The translations under genes were made by a program, and so were the position numbers. From Acidobacteriota bacterium (lineage in GTDB: Bacteria; Acidobacteriota; Terriglobia; Acidiferrales; UBA7541), in the NCBI GenBank assembly GCA_003167215.1, contig PMTV01000032.1, positions 1 through 48,007 on the forward strand: a stretch of 48,007 nt of DNA. The letters run 5' to 3'. Shown piece after piece: positions 34,017-44,044 of the stretch; the first letter of the stretch is position 1; the number at the start of each line of letters is the position of its first letter. The notes below the pieces were generated by a model, which was given only the letters and a program-made list of their open reading frames with translations, was not told where the DNA came from and did not search any database.

Positions 34017-36998
34017 CTAAGCGGCTGCGCCGTGGCACTTCTTGTACTTTTTCCCCGAGCCGCAAGGGCAAGGATCGTTGCGTCCCACTTTCGCGCCGGC
34101 TCGAACTGGCTTGGGGGCTGTTTCCGCCTGCGCCGGTCCGGCTTGAAACTGCAAATCGCGCTGTTGGCGCTGCTGGCGTTGCTCGATTTTTTTTGCCTCA
34201 TCCTCGGGCCTGGCAGGCTGCATCAGGAACAGGAAACGGACAGCCTCCGTGTCGATGCGGTCCATCAATTCATCAAAGAGTATGAATGCCTCTTTCTTGA
34301 ACTCTACCAGCGGATCCTTTTGGCCGTAGCCGCGCAGCCCGATCCCTTCTTTCAAGTGATCGAGCGTAAGCAGGTGGTCTTTCCACTGCCCGTCCACCAC
34401 GTCGAGCAATATGTGGCGTTCCAGCCAGCGCAGCGTCTGCGGGCTGAAAAGAATTTCCTTTTCTTCGTATCGTGCTTTCACCTTTTCGATCATCGCTTCC
34501 GCGAGCGTGTCGTGATTCAGCGTAGCGAAATCCAGGCCCGCCGCTTTCGGGTCGAAACCGAACTGATTGAGCACCTCGTTGTTGAACTGTGTGATGTTCC
34601 ATTGGTCCGGATGTTGCTCGCGCGGGCAGTACGTTTCAACCAGTTGGTTAGCAATCGCTTCGGCGCGCTCCAGAATAAAATCCTTCTGATCGCGCCCTTC
34701 CAGAAACGAACTGCGCAACCCGTAAATGGTCTCGCGCTGTTTGTTCATTACATCGTCGTACTCCAGTAAATGTTTGCGCGCTTCAAAGTTCTGCGCTTCC
34801 ACCGCTTTCTGGGCATTCTCGATCCGGCTGCTGATTAACTTGGATTCGATCGGCACGCCCTCGGTCATACCCAGTCGGAACATCAGTGCCTTCATGCGAT
34901 CGCCGCCAAAAATGCGGAGCAGATCATCTTCGAGCGACAGGAAAAAACGTGAAGCTCCAGGGTCTCCCTGACGGCCTGCGCGCCCTCTCAACTGGTTGTC
35001 TATGCGCCGCGCCTCGTGCCGCTCCGTTCCCAGAATATGCAAACCACCCATCGCCACCACTTCGTCGTGTTCCGCTTTGCACTGCTCCGCAAACTGATCG
35101 AATATCGGCTTCCACTGATCGAGCGGCACCTGATAAATCTTGCCTTCCTGCTGGAACAGCACCATCGCGTTGGCCGTGGCGCTCGAGCCATTTGACGTGC
35201 TCGCGGCGGTCGAGGTGGAAGTGCTCGTCGTTATCGCCGTCGCTGTGGACGTCGAACTCGCCCCGCCCGCACCGCCTGCAGCCGCGGCATCTGCTTGGCC
35301 CGGCGTTTCCGTTCCCGGAGCCGCCCCAATCACCGAACTCGCCGGCGCGTACGGCATCGCCAGCTTATTCTTCAGGCTGTACTCCCGGGTCATGGCCTCA
35401 GGATTCCCGCCCAGCAGAATATCCGTGCCGCGGCCGGCCATGTTCGTCGAAACTGTTACGGCGCCTTTGCGCCCCGCCTGCGCGATGATTTTTGCTTCGC
35501 GCTCGTGCTGCTTCGCGTTCAGCACTTGGAACGGTATGCCCGTCTTCTTCAGAATCTCCGCGATCTTCTCCGACTTCTCGATGGAAATACTGCCCACCAG
35601 CACCGGCTGCCCGCTCTCGTAATACTGCCGGATTCCACCCGCGCGTGTGCCGTCTTCCTGAATGATGCCGTTCACCGCCGCTTCAAATTTTTCAACTTCG
35701 GTGCGATAAACCACGTCCGGGTTTTCGATTCGAATCAGCGGCACGTTCGTGGGAATAGCCACGACTTCCAGTTTGTAGATTTTGTCGAACTCCGCCGCTT
35801 CCGTATCCGCCGTTCCGGTCATGCCGGAAAGCTTCTTGTACATGCGAAAATAATTCTGGAACGTGATGGTCGCGAGCGTCTGATTTTCGCGCTCGATTTT
35901 CACGCCTTCCTTCGCTTCCACTGCCTGATGCAGGCCGTCGGACCATCTCCGTCCCGGCATTTGCCGGCCTGTGAATTCATCCACGATCACGATCTGGTCG
36001 TCTTTGATCACGTAGTCCACATCTTTCTGAAAAAGCGCATGCGCGCGCAGCGCCTGATAGACGTGGTGAATTACATCCATATTCGCGGGGTCATATAGAT
36101 TCCCCAGGTTCAACAGCCGCTCGCACTTCGACACGCCTTCTTCCGTCAGCGTGGACGTGCGGTGCTTTTCATCCAGCGTGTAATCAATATCGAGGATCAG
36201 CTTCGGAATGATTTTGTCGATGCGGTAATATTTGTCCGTGGATTCTTCCGCCGGCCCGGAAATAATCAGTGGCGTGCGCGCTTCGTCAATCAGAATCGAG
36301 TCCACTTCGTCCACAATCGCGAAGTGATGCCCGCGCTGCACGCAATCCTTCAAATCGTACTTCATGTTGTCGCGCAGATAATCGAAGCCGAACTCGTTGT
36401 TGGTGCCAAAAGTGATGTCCGCGCCATACGCCGCCCGCCGCTGCACGTCATCCAGATCGTGAACGATCACGCCCACGGTCAACCCCAGCATCTTGTAAAT
36501 CGGCCCCATCCACTCCGCGTCACGCCGCGCCAGATAATCGTTCACCGTCACAATGTGAACGCCCTTTCCCGTCAGCGCGTTCAGGTACGCCGGCAGCGTC
36601 GCCACCAGCGTCTTTCCTTCACCCGTCTTCATCTCCGCGATTTTTCCCTGATGCAATACGATTCCGCCGATGAGCTGAACGTCGAAATGCCGCATTCCCA
36701 GCGTCCGTCGCCCGACCTCGCGCACCAGCGCGAACGCCGGAATTATCGCCGGCTCAACCGCCTCTTGCAGCCTCCGTTTGTAGTCCGGATCATCGCGTTC
36801 GAGCCCTTCTAGACGGCCTTGCACCTCGGCCTTCAGCGCCTCAGTCCGCGCCGTAATCTCCGCGTCTGAGAGTTTCTTCATCTCCGGCTCGAGCTCGTTG
36901 ATCGCAGCCACCATCGGCTGGATGGCCTTCACGTCGCGCTCGTGCTTCGTTCCGATAAACCGCGCGACTACCCTATTTATGACCTTCTCGACGTCCAT
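34017..36998 (-). CDS. secA: Preprotein translocase ATPase SecA with low-complexity insert
   Basis: The 993-residue motor drives protein export through SecY. Walker A is in MKTGEGKT (123-130), the DEAD-type box in [16 protein letters not shown] (about 229-244), motif VI in [14 protein letters not shown], and the C-terminal zinc tail [16 protein letters not shown] binds SecB or the ribosome in relatives. Residues 550-611, between [10 protein letters not shown] and [11 protein letters not shown], are an Ala/Gly then Ser/Thr-rich insert. The frame is intact through it. The long divergent gap to the CAP gene holds a likely promoter. Confidence 0.96.
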   Translation of the reverse strand: MDVEKVINRVVARFIGTKHERDVKAIQPMVAAINELEPEMKKLSDAEITARTEALKAEVQGRLEGLERDDPDYKRRLQEAVEPAIIPAFALVREVGRRTLGMRHFDVQLIGGIVLHQGKIAEMKTGEGKTLVATLPAYLNALTGKGVHIVTVNDYLARRDAEWMGPIYKMLGLTVGVIVHDLDDVQRRAAYGADITFGTNNEFGFDYLRDNMKYDLKDCVQRGHHFAIVDEVDSILIDEARTPLIISGPAEESTDKYYRIDKIIPKLILDIDYTLDEKHRTSTLTEEGVSKCERLLNLGNLYDPANMDVIHHVYQALRAHALFQKDVDYVIKDDQIVIVDEFTGRQMPGRRWSDGLHQAVEAKEGVKIERENQTLATITFQNYFRMYKKLSGMTGTADTEAAEFDKIYKLEVVAIPTNVPLIRIENPDVVYRTEVEKFEAAVNGIIQEDGTRAGGIRQYYESGQPVLVGSISIEKSEKIAEILKKTGIPFQVLNAKQHEREAKIIAQAGRKGAVTVSTNMAGRGTDILLGGNPEAMTREYSLKNKLAMPYAPASSVIGAAPGTETPGQADAAAAGGAGGASSTSTATAITTSTSTSTAASTSNGSSATANAMVLFQQEGKIYQVPLDQWKPIFDQFAEQCKAEHDEVVAMGGLHILGTERHEARRIDNQLRGRAGRQGDPGASRFFLSLEDDLLRIFGGDRMKALMFRLGMTEGVPIESKLISSRIENAQKAVEAQNFEARKHLLEYDDVMNKQRETIYGLRSSFLEGRDQKDFILERAEAIANQLVETYCPREQHPDQWNITQFNNEVLNQFGFDPKAAGLDFATLNHDTLAEAMIEKVKARYEEKEILFSPQTLRWLERHILLDVVDGQWKDHLLTLDHLKEGIGLRGYGQKDPLVEFKKEAFILFDELMDRIDTEAVRFLFLMQPARPEDEAKKIEQRQQRQQRDLQFQAGPAQAETAPKPVRAGAKVGRNDPCPCGSGKKYKKCHGAAA

Positions 36999-36999
36999 A

Positions 37000-37388
37000 A
37001 CTTCGGTTTTGTCCCTTTAGGTGTTGCGTTTTGAAGTGCGGCAGGCTTGCCCTTACCCGAATCTCGCAAAACCCAACTATCTATTGTAGCCGCTCGCGCG
37101 TTTTCGTGCAAAGTGCCCGCCTCCGCTCCTGCTTGTCATTTTAACGATTGGAATCCGTGTGTCGGGTCCTTTTTTCAGCGTTTTTTCGAGCCGCTAATCG
37201 GGATCGGAAGCCCGCTTTTCAAAAGCACCTGTCCTTCCTTTTTTTGCCTTATTTTCCCTGTCATTTCGTACATGTCCCTTAAGTACCGCGGCCCTTGAAC
37301 TTCTGACCAGCATCTTTCCGCGTGCGCTTCCGCTAGCCTTTCAATAGGCAAATAAGCGATTTAGGCCCATTTTCAGCGGGGTTTTTGC
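37000..37388. other. Divergent intergenic region between secA and the CAP-domain gene
   Basis: No gene was found in these 389 bases. The secA side holds a sigma-70-like promoter (37083-37111, - strand). The rest is rich in pyrimidine runs on the + strand (several CTTTTTT stretches) with no clear hairpin or repeat. No second promoter could be named with confidence for the + strand gene. Confidence 0.6.
37083..37111 (-). promoter_or_regulatory. Candidate sigma-70 promoter of secA
   Basis: On the - strand TTGCAC (37111-37106), 17 bases, TACAAT (37088-37083). The -10 matches consensus at five of six positions and the -35 at three. A start near 37076 would give a leader of about 80 bases before the secA ATG at 36998. 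Confidence 0.5.
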
Positions 37389-38147
37389 ATGTCGCAGTTC
37401 ACACGCATGTTCACTCTACTTGCCGCCATCCTTCTGATGGTTCCCGGAGCCTTGTTTGCCGAGCCGCCGCGGATTACCACCCCGGAAGGCCAGCTTTTTA
37501 GCTCCCTGAACCGTGAACGCGCTTCCCAGGGCTTACCCGCCCTTCAGTGGGACGATGCCCTCGCCTCTGCCGCCCGTCAGCATGCCGTCCGCATGGCTCA
37601 ACTCGATCAAATGTCTCACCAGCTTCCCGGCGAGCCGAACCTGCTTGCGCGGGCGAGTGAAGCTGGCGCGCGGTTCAGCGTCATCGCCGAAAACGTCGCC
37701 ATTGGCCCCGACCCCGCCGTCATTCACACGATGTGGATGCATTCACCCGGACATCGCGCGAACATTCTCAGCCCCCAGCTCAGCGCCGTGGGCATCGCCG
37801 TTGTGCAGGGAAGCTCAGGCCTCTTCGCCACACAAGACTTTTCGCGAAAAGTTGTAACCTCGAATCCCGATCAGCAGGTGCAGCAAGTGGTTTCGCTCCT
37901 CGTCGCGCGCGGCTTGCAAGCCACCGCGGCGGATGATGCCGGCGCGTCGTGCGACGTAAACCACAAATTTGCCCCCAACAGCCCAGCCACTCTAGTCCGT
38001 TACGAAACCCCCAACCTGGACAAGCTCCCGGATGTCCTCGATCAACAGCTCCAAACCCGCAAGTTTCGCGCCGCAACCGTAGCCGCATGTACCGCCAATT
38101 CTGCTCCAGGCTTCTCGCGCTTCCGCATCACCGTCCTCCTTTTCTGA
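37389..38147 (+). CDS. Secreted CAP (SCP/PR1-like) domain protein
   Basis: The 252-residue protein has a signal peptide (about 1-24, cleavage near LFA-EP), then a CAP domain (about 33-155): LFSSLNRERASQGLPALQWD, AARQHAVRMAQ, AENVAIGPD, and WMHSPGHRANILSPQ with its conserved His. A tail of about 90 residues with two Cys follows and is not recognised. Bacterial CAP proteins are secreted and of mostly unknown function. Confidence 0.85.
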   Translation: MSQFTRMFTLLAAILLMVPGALFAEPPRITTPEGQLFSSLNRERASQGLPALQWDDALASAARQHAVRMAQLDQMSHQLPGEPNLLARASEAGARFSVIAENVAIGPDPAVIHTMWMHSPGHRANILSPQLSAVGIAVVQGSSGLFATQDFSRKVVTSNPDQQVQQVVSLLVARGLQATAADDAGASCDVNHKFAPNSPATLVRYETPNLDKLPDVLDQQLQTRKFRAATVAACTANSAPGFSRFRITVLLF

Positions 38148-38217
38148 ACCGTTCCGCCGTTCAACCAGCAGCCATATTTTTCTGGCGGAAGTCGCCCGGT
38201 AACCCACGCTCGCTTCC

Positions 38218-38246
38218 TTGCCGCCGTCGCCTCACAGGTCTATGAT
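38218..38246 (+). promoter_or_regulatory. Candidate sigma-70 promoter of the mrp gene
   Basis: TTGCCG (38218-38223), 17 bases, TATGAT (38241-38246). The match is four of six and five of six. The ATG at 38308 would be about 55 bases from the start, preceded by AAAGGAAAACC. Confidence 0.5.
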
Positions 38247-38307
38247 TGAAGCTCAAACAAAATGATTTGTAGCTGCACGTAAGCGGTACTCATCCGAAAG
38301 GAAAACC

Positions 38308-39162
38308 ATGGCAAGTGGACCAGCAGGACCAGCCGCAGGAAAGCGTTTGCAGGACAAAGCGCCGATCACCGGCGTGAAAAATCTCGTCGCAGTGGCCAGT
38401 GGCAAGGGCGGAGTAGGGAAGACCACCGTCGCCGTAAATCTCGCCATCGCGCTAAAAAACATGGGCCATGCGGTCGGCCTTCTCGACGCGGACGTTTACG
38501 GCCCCAACGTCCCGGTAATGCTCGGTACCAACGAACAGCCGCGCGCCGTTGACGAACGCACCATCATCCCCGTCGAAGCTTACGGCCTGAAAATGATTTC
38601 CATGGGCTTGCTCAATCCGGGCGACAAGCCGCTCGTCTGGCGCGGTCCCATGCTCCACAGCGTGATCCAGCAGTTTCTGCGCAGCACGCAATGGGGCGAA
38701 CTCGACTACCTCATCGTGGATCTGCCTCCGGGCACTGGCGACGTTCAGCTCACCCTGATTCAGAGCGTCTCGGTTAGCGGCGCCGTCGTCGTCACCACGC
38801 CATCCATCGTTGCGCTGGCCGACGTTCGCAAAGCCATCGAAATGTTCCGCCAGGTAAACGTGGAAATTCTCGGCGTGGTCGAGAACATGAGCTATTTTAA
38901 TTGCCCGCATTGCAATGGGCGCATTGATGTCTTCGGCCACGGCGAAGGCCAGCACATGGCGAAATCTTTTGGTGTGCCGTTCTTAGGTGAGATTGAAATC
39001 GATCCGCAGATTCGTATTGGCGGCGATACCGGCAAGCCCGTCGCATCACTAGGCGAAGACGCTCCCGGCAGCAAGAGCATCTACGCCATGGCTCGCAACG
39101 TCGTCGCGCGCCTCGATGTCGTCAACGAATCCGCCAGCGGCCCGGTAGTTCAGATCCTGTAG
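38308..39162 (+). CDS. Mrp/ApbC (NBP35-type) iron-sulfur carrier ATPase
   Basis: The 284-residue protein has the deviant P-loop GKGGVGKTT (about 32-40), the switch segments DADVYGPNVPVMLG and LIVDLPPGTGD, and the paired Cys in FNCPHCNGRIDVFG that bind a bridging 4Fe-4S cluster in relatives. It probably helps deliver iron-sulfur clusters. The N-terminal MIP18/DUF59 domain of longer Mrp proteins is absent. Convergent with cmk, with a 12-base gap and no visible terminator. Confidence 0.92.
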   Translation: MASGPAGPAAGKRLQDKAPITGVKNLVAVASGKGGVGKTTVAVNLAIALKNMGHAVGLLDADVYGPNVPVMLGTNEQPRAVDERTIIPVEAYGLKMISMGLLNPGDKPLVWRGPMLHSVIQQFLRSTQWGELDYLIVDLPPGTGDVQLTLIQSVSVSGAVVVTTPSIVALADVRKAIEMFRQVNVEILGVVENMSYFNCPHCNGRIDVFGHGEGQHMAKSFGVPFLGEIEIDPQIRIGGDTGKPVASLGEDAPGSKSIYAMARNVVARLDVVNESASGPVVQIL

Positions 39163-39174
39163 CGGAAAAGCCTG

Positions 39175-39873
39175 CTAGGTCGCTTTGCTCGCAGTCGCGT
39201 TGCCGTTTGCCAACATCACCACCAGCCGGGCAGCCTCCTCCGGCTCCATGGCCGTGCTATCCACCACCACGGCGTCCCGAGCGCGCACCAGCGGGGAAGT
39301 AGTTCGCTCGAGGTCGCGCCGGTCGCGTTCCCGGATTTCCTCCAGCGTTGTTTTCAGGTCGATGGCGTCGCCTTTTTGTTCGTGCTCGCGCCAGCGGCGC
39401 TCCGCGCGCACTTCTGGCGAAGCGGTAAGGAAAATCTTCAGCCCCGCGTCGGGAAAAACTACGCTTCCGATGTCGCGCCCTTCCATCACCACTCCGCCTT
39501 GCTGTCCCGCGCGCCGCTGCTCCGCCACCAGCACCTGCCGCACTCCCGGATTCACCGCAATCTTTGACGCCGCCTGCGAAACTTCCGGCGTGCGAATCTC
39601 CATGGTCACATCTTCGCCATCCAGAAATACTCGCTGGCCGCCTTCCTCCGCGCGCAGATCAATGCGAGTGTCATGCGCCAGCGTCACAAGTGCGTCCGCC
39701 GCGTCGGGCGCAATCTTCTGCCGCACCGCTTTCAGCGCGAGCGCTCGATACATCGCTCCCGTATCCACATACACATATCCCAGCATTTCCGCCACGCGTC
39801 GCGCAAGCGTGCTCTTGCCTGAACCCACGGGCCCGTCTATCGCGATAATCAATTTTTTCGGCGGTGCGGTCAT
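39175..39873 (-). CDS. cmk: Cytidylate kinase
   Basis: The 232-residue enzyme phosphorylates CMP and dCMP. The P-loop GPVGSGKST is at about 14-22; YVDTGAMYRALALKAV, GEDVTMEIRTPEVS and MEGRDIGSVVFPDAGLKIFL are family signatures. The ATG at 39873 gives the normal start. The upstream frame runs into mutL and is not used. It is 16 bases downstream of mutL and last in the hisS-aspS-mutL run. Confidence 0.94.
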   Translation of the reverse strand: MTAPPKKLIIAIDGPVGSGKSTLARRVAEMLGYVYVDTGAMYRALALKAVRQKIAPDAADALVTLAHDTRIDLRAEEGGQRVFLDGEDVTMEIRTPEVSQAASKIAVNPGVRQVLVAEQRRAGQQGGVVMEGRDIGSVVFPDAGLKIFLTASPEVRAERRWREHEQKGDAIDLKTTLEEIRERDRRDLERTTSPLVRARDAVVVDSTAMEPEEAARLVVMLANGNATASKAT

Positions 39874-39889
39874 GTCTAATGAAGCGCTC

Positions 39890-41863
39890 TCAAATTCTCT
39901 TAAAAGCTCTTTCGATTTCGCGCACGGAATAGCGCAGCACAATCGGACGCCCATGCGGGCAGCTCATGGGGTACTCGGTTTTCGCCAACTCGCCGAGGAG
40001 CCATTCCATCTTCGTGTGGTCCAGCGGAGTGTTCACTTTGATCGCGGCATGGCACGAAGTGGAAGCGGCGATCTTTGCTTGCAGCGAGTCGATCGAGATC
40101 GCCTGATTCTCTCGAGCGATCCCGTCTAGGATTTCATACAGCAGTTTTTCCGCGTCGCCGCTCGTAATGCCTGCCGGCGCAGCCTGAATTGCGACGCTTC
40201 TCGCTCCCATCAGCTCAGCTTCGAATCCGTTCGCGCGTAGCTCATCTCCGATCTGCTCAAAAATAACCAGTTGGCGTGGGTTCAGCTCTACGATTAGCGG
40301 AACCAACATGCGTTGGCCGCCAAGTTCTCCTTCGCGCCGCGCGCGCAAGTGTTGCTCGAAAAGAACGCGCTCGTGCGCCACGTGCTGGTCGATGATCCAC
40401 AAGCCTTCGCTGTTTACCGCCACAATGAAGCTGCTGTTCACTTGTCCCAATGGTTTCAGGTCAACAATCTGGTCGGGAGTCGGCAGCGTGCCCGGAGCGC
40501 TTGCCGGAGCCACAGAGGCCGCCGACTCACCGAGCGTCTCCCGCGTCGGATCTGAAAAATCGCTGCCGTTGCCGGTTCCAAACTGCAAGCGTTGAGCTAT
40601 CGGTCTGTCAGGCGCTCCGGAAAGCTCAAATGCCTCGCCCACTCCGCTCACAATGCCGAGCGCAGTCGGAATCTCCGCGCGCGGCGGTCCGGGAAATGTC
40701 TTCGCGTCCGGCATAGGCGCGTAACCTTGCATGCTTCCCACGGACGACGACGATAAACCGCCGCCGCTCTGTTCACCTGCAGCCGCCGCCGCGCGTGCAG
40801 CAGGAAATCCAGGGATCGGCCGCGCATGCGAGAGCGCCAGCCGTAACGCGTCGCGAGTGAAATCGTGAACGAATTGCGGATGCCGAAAGCGCACTTCGAT
40901 TTTCGCGGGATGGACGTTTACGTCCACTTCCTCGTATGGCAATTCCAGAAATAACAGCACGCAAGGAAAAACTCCGGGCGGCATAATGTTGCGGTACGCC
41001 TCGCCGATCGCATGCAGCAGCAAGCGGTCGCGGACCAGCCGGCGGTTCACAAAAATGTAAATCCCGTTGCGGTTCGTGCGCTGCACTTCCGGCCGCGAAG
41101 TGAACCCGGTCACGCGAAGCGTAGCGGCCCGCTCCTCCGCTTCGAGCGGCGGCTCGGTAATGGCGCTGCGCACGGGCCCTTCGGTCGGCGTAATCTCCGT
41201 CAACTCGTCGAGCGCCTGCCGTCCAAAGATCTGATAGACGCGCTCGGATAGTTTTTCCACCGGCGTGCAATTCAGAATTTCCTGCGTCGGCGTTTTCAGC
41301 AGGAATTGGCAATCGGGATGCGCCAGCGCGTAATGCGTAACCAGTGAAGCAATGTGTCCCAGCTCGGTGGTTTCGGACTTCAAAAATTTCCGCCGCGCCG
41401 GCACGCAGTAGAAAATGTCCGCCACGCTGATGGAAGTGCCCGCAGGAAGACCCGCCGGCTTTACGCTGATCAGTTTTCCACCCGCAAACTCCACGCGCGT
41501 CCCTTGTTCATCCTCGGCCGAGCGCGTTTCAAGCAGCAGACGTGAAATGGAGGCAATCGATGGCAGCGCTTCGCCGCGAAATCCCAGCGTCGAGATAGAA
41601 AGCAAATCGTCCGCGGTGCGCAATTTCGAGGTAGCGTGCCGCTCGAAGGCCAGCAGCGCGTCGTCGTGATTCATTCCCGTGCCGTCGTCAATCACTCGAA
41701 TCATGCGCTTGCCGCCCGATTCGGTTTCGATTCGAATCGAGTGTGCCCCGGCGTCCAGCGCGTTTTCGAGCAGCTCCTTCACCACCGACGCGGGCCGCTC
41801 CACCACCTCGCCCGCCGCGATCTTGTTCGCCACATTTTCCGCGAGTATGCGTATCCGGCTCAT
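39890..41863 (-). CDS. mutL: DNA mismatch repair protein MutL
   Basis: The 657-residue protein has the GHKL ATPase N-terminus: NKIAAGEVVERPASVVKELL, ENALDAGA, DDGTGM and GFRGEALPSI. A long low-complexity linker (about 345-470) follows, then the dimerisation domain. The latter contains DQHVAHERVLFE, matching the DQHA(x)2E(x)4E endonuclease motif except Ala to Val, and CPHGRP near the end, so it is probably a nicking MutL. Its ATG overlaps the upstream small gene by four bases. mutS is not in the window. Confidence 0.95.
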   Translation of the reverse strand: MSRIRILAENVANKIAAGEVVERPASVVKELLENALDAGAHSIRIETESGGKRMIRVIDDGTGMNHDDALLAFERHATSKLRTADDLLSISTLGFRGEALPSIASISRLLLETRSAEDEQGTRVEFAGGKLISVKPAGLPAGTSISVADIFYCVPARRKFLKSETTELGHIASLVTHYALAHPDCQFLLKTPTQEILNCTPVEKLSERVYQIFGRQALDELTEITPTEGPVRSAITEPPLEAEERAATLRVTGFTSRPEVQRTNRNGIYIFVNRRLVRDRLLLHAIGEAYRNIMPPGVFPCVLLFLELPYEEVDVNVHPAKIEVRFRHPQFVHDFTRDALRLALSHARPIPGFPAARAAAAAGEQSGGGLSSSSVGSMQGYAPMPDAKTFPGPPRAEIPTALGIVSGVGEAFELSGAPDRPIAQRLQFGTGNGSDFSDPTRETLGESAASVAPASAPGTLPTPDQIVDLKPLGQVNSSFIVAVNSEGLWIIDQHVAHERVLFEQHLRARREGELGGQRMLVPLIVELNPRQLVIFEQIGDELRANGFEAELMGARSVAIQAAPAGITSGDAEKLLYEILDGIARENQAISIDSLQAKIAASTSCHAAIKVNTPLDHTKMEWLLGELAKTEYPMSCPHGRPIVLRYSVREIERAFKRI

Positions 41864-42240
41864 AGGGTGTGGTTCGTAGGCTTTATGTTCGGAAATCCCG
41901 AATCTGCCGGACCGCGCAGATCCTCTTTGCGTATCTGTTCATCCTCTTCCTTTTCGTCTTGGGCAACGCTTCGGAGAAAAATGCGCGTACCGAATAAACT
42001 GGCGATGAACACTACGAGAAGGAGCAAAACGCCGAGCCATTCCGGAAATTCAGGCATCTGCACCATGATCAAAAAAATGAACCCGATCGAGACAGCCAAA
42101 ATCAGCAGCACCATGAACTGCGCTCTCAGCCTCAGCCTGCGCATGCTTCGGATCAAGAGAGTCACGCCTATTGCCGCGGCAATCGGTATCAGCACCAGCG
42201 CCCGGTAGGAAATCACGCCCTGGCTCGGATCGAAATTCAC
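41860..42240 (-). CDS. Small membrane protein between aspS and mutL
   Basis: The 126-residue product has three hydrophobic segments (about 13-31, 42-60, 66-86) and a charged, hydrophilic C-terminus (from about 92). No family recognised. The GTG start overlaps the aspS stop (GTGA) and its stop overlaps the mutL start (ATGA), so it is translationally tied to both. Role unknown. Confidence 0.75.
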   Translation of the reverse strand: MNFDPSQGVISYRALVLIPIAAAIGVTLLIRSMRRLRLRAQFMVLLILAVSIGFIFLIMVQMPEFPEWLGVLLLLVVFIASLFGTRIFLRSVAQDEKEEDEQIRKEDLRGPADSGFPNIKPTNHTL

Positions 42241-44015
42241 TTTTCCGCTCGCTTGATTGCAATTCCCAATTCGTCGAGCTGGTCGGCGCCCACTTCCGAC
42301 GGCGAATCAGCCATCAAATCTACGGCAGCAGTGGTCTTCGGGAAGGCGATGACTTCGCGAATGGATTTTTCGTCCGCGAGCAGCATAACAACGCGGTCGA
42401 TCCCCAGCGCAATGCCGCCATGCGGTGGAGTGCCATACGTGAGCGCGTCGAGGAAGAACCCGAAGCGCTGGCGCGCTTGCTCGTCGGTCAGACCGAGCGC
42501 TTTGAACATCCGCGCCTGCACATCCTGGCGATGAATTCGAATACTTCCAGAACCGAGTTCGTTGCCGTTCAAAACGAGATCGTATCCCTTCGACCGGCAC
42601 TCCCACGGCGCAGTTTCGAGCTTGTCCAGATCTTCCTCAAAGATTCCGGTAAACGGATGCTGCGCGCTCACCCAGCGCTTATCCGTCGCGCTCCATTCGA
42701 AGAGCGCGAAGCCGGTGATCCACACGAATTCCCACTTGCTGCGGTCGATCAGATTGAGTTTGTCTCCAAGGTACAGGCGAATTTGACCTGCGACGTTCAG
42801 CGATGTGTCGTTGTGCTCGATTTGTTCTTTGGCCGCGGCTGCGACGATCAAATCGCCCGGCTTTGTGCCTAAAACCTCGGCGAGCTTCTTCAATGTTTCC
42901 GGCCCCAGAGTTTTTTCAAGCGGCGAAGTGATTCCTTCGGCCGTGACCTTTACAGTGTAAACGCCGCGCGCTCCGGACGACTTCGCAAACTCGCCAAGTT
43001 CATCAAGCTGTTTGCGCGACCATGCAGCCCCGCCCGGCGCAACCACCGCCTGCACCTTGCCTTCGATTTGCAGTTTTTCTCGCCCCGTCTCGAAGAATTG
43101 CGTCACATCGTGCAATTCCATTCCAAAACGCAAGTCCGGCTTGTCCGACCCGTAGCGCCGCAACGCATCCTTGTAATCCAGATGTCGAAACGGTCCTTTC
43201 ACTTGCACTCCAACGACCCCGCAGCTGCGTTCCATCACGCGCTCGATCACTTCAAAAATATCCTGCTGACGCGGGAACGACATCTCAAGGTCGAGCTGCG
43301 TGAATTCAAGCTGGCGATCGGCTCGGAAATCTTCGTCGCGAAAGCAGCGCACGATTTGAAAATAGCGGTCCATGCCCGAAATCATCAGGATTTGCTTGAA
43401 GATTTGCGGCGATTGCGGCAGCGCATAAAACTTTCCGTGATGGATGCGGCTCGGCACCAGGCAATCGCGCGCGCCTTCCGGAGTCGAGCGCGTCAGCATC
43501 GGCGTCTCAATTTCGAAAAAGCCCAGTTCGTCCAGCGCCTTGCGAATCTCCAGTATCACGCGATGCCGGAGCTCCAGATTGCGATGCGGTTTCGGCCGCC
43601 TCAAATCCAGATAGCGGTAGCGCAAGCGCGTTTCTTCGCTCGCCGTCACTTCTTCTTCGATCTGAAACGGCGGCGTCTTCGAGTTGTTCAGGATATGTAG
43701 CCGCGCAGCCATGACTTCCACTTCACCCGACGCAATCTCCGGGTTCGCCTTTTGCCGCCGAAGCACGCGCCCTTCCACCGCGACCACAAATTCCGAGCGC
43801 AGTTGCTCCGCCTTCGCATGCGCTTCGGGATTCAGCTCTTTGTTGAAAACAATCTGCGCGATTCCGGCCCGGTCGCGCAGGTCGATGAAAATCAGTTGGC
43901 CCAGGTCGCGCCGCCGGTGCACCCATCCCATCAGCACGACGTCTTTATCAGCGTCAGCCGCTCGCAGGTCCCCGCAATAATTTGTCCGCTTTAAATTTCC
44001 CAGCGCTTCAAGCAC
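42237..44015 (-). CDS. aspS: Aspartyl-tRNA synthetase
   Basis: The 592-residue class II synthetase has an OB-fold anticodon domain (VVLMGWVHRRRDLGQLIFID), motif 2 (FRDEDFRADRQLEFTQLDLE), the bacterial GAD insertion (about 290-420) and motif 3 (GGIALGIDRVVMLL). It charges tRNA-Asp; whether it also charges tRNA-Asn cannot be told from sequence reading alone. The length is that of the bacterial type. It lies 29 bases after hisS and overlaps the next gene by four bases. Confidence 0.96.
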   Translation of the reverse strand: MLEALGNLKRTNYCGDLRAADADKDVVLMGWVHRRRDLGQLIFIDLRDRAGIAQIVFNKELNPEAHAKAEQLRSEFVVAVEGRVLRRQKANPEIASGEVEVMAARLHILNNSKTPPFQIEEEVTASEETRLRYRYLDLRRPKPHRNLELRHRVILEIRKALDELGFFEIETPMLTRSTPEGARDCLVPSRIHHGKFYALPQSPQIFKQILMISGMDRYFQIVRCFRDEDFRADRQLEFTQLDLEMSFPRQQDIFEVIERVMERSCGVVGVQVKGPFRHLDYKDALRRYGSDKPDLRFGMELHDVTQFFETGREKLQIEGKVQAVVAPGGAAWSRKQLDELGEFAKSSGARGVYTVKVTAEGITSPLEKTLGPETLKKLAEVLGTKPGDLIVAAAAKEQIEHNDTSLNVAGQIRLYLGDKLNLIDRSKWEFVWITGFALFEWSATDKRWVSAQHPFTGIFEEDLDKLETAPWECRSKGYDLVLNGNELGSGSIRIHRQDVQARMFKALGLTDEQARQRFGFFLDALTYGTPPHGGIALGIDRVVMLLADEKSIREVIAFPKTTAAVDLMADSPSEVGADQLDELGIAIKRAEK

Positions 44016-44044
44016 GAAGTTTTCTCTCCACTAACCGCTCACTA

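Noticed and set aside
33824-34201. N-terminal extension of the DUF4097 protein into secA
   Set aside because: The frame is open, but the extension overlaps the secA end, and an AGGAGG plus signal peptide mark the start at 33823.
33612-34769. A 385-codon open frame on the + strand running into secA
   Set aside because: It lies opposite the end of secA and the start of the DUF4097 gene, both of which have clear family matches. The product is Arg/Leu-rich without recognisable domains, typical of a high-G+C antisense frame.
35166-35351. Frameshift or assembly error in secA
   Set aside because: The frame stays open through the low-complexity part and conserved SecA sequence continues on both sides in the same frame.
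35295-36098. A long + strand open frame inside secA
   Set aside because: It is antisense to highly conserved SecA motifs, and its composition follows from the complementary codons.
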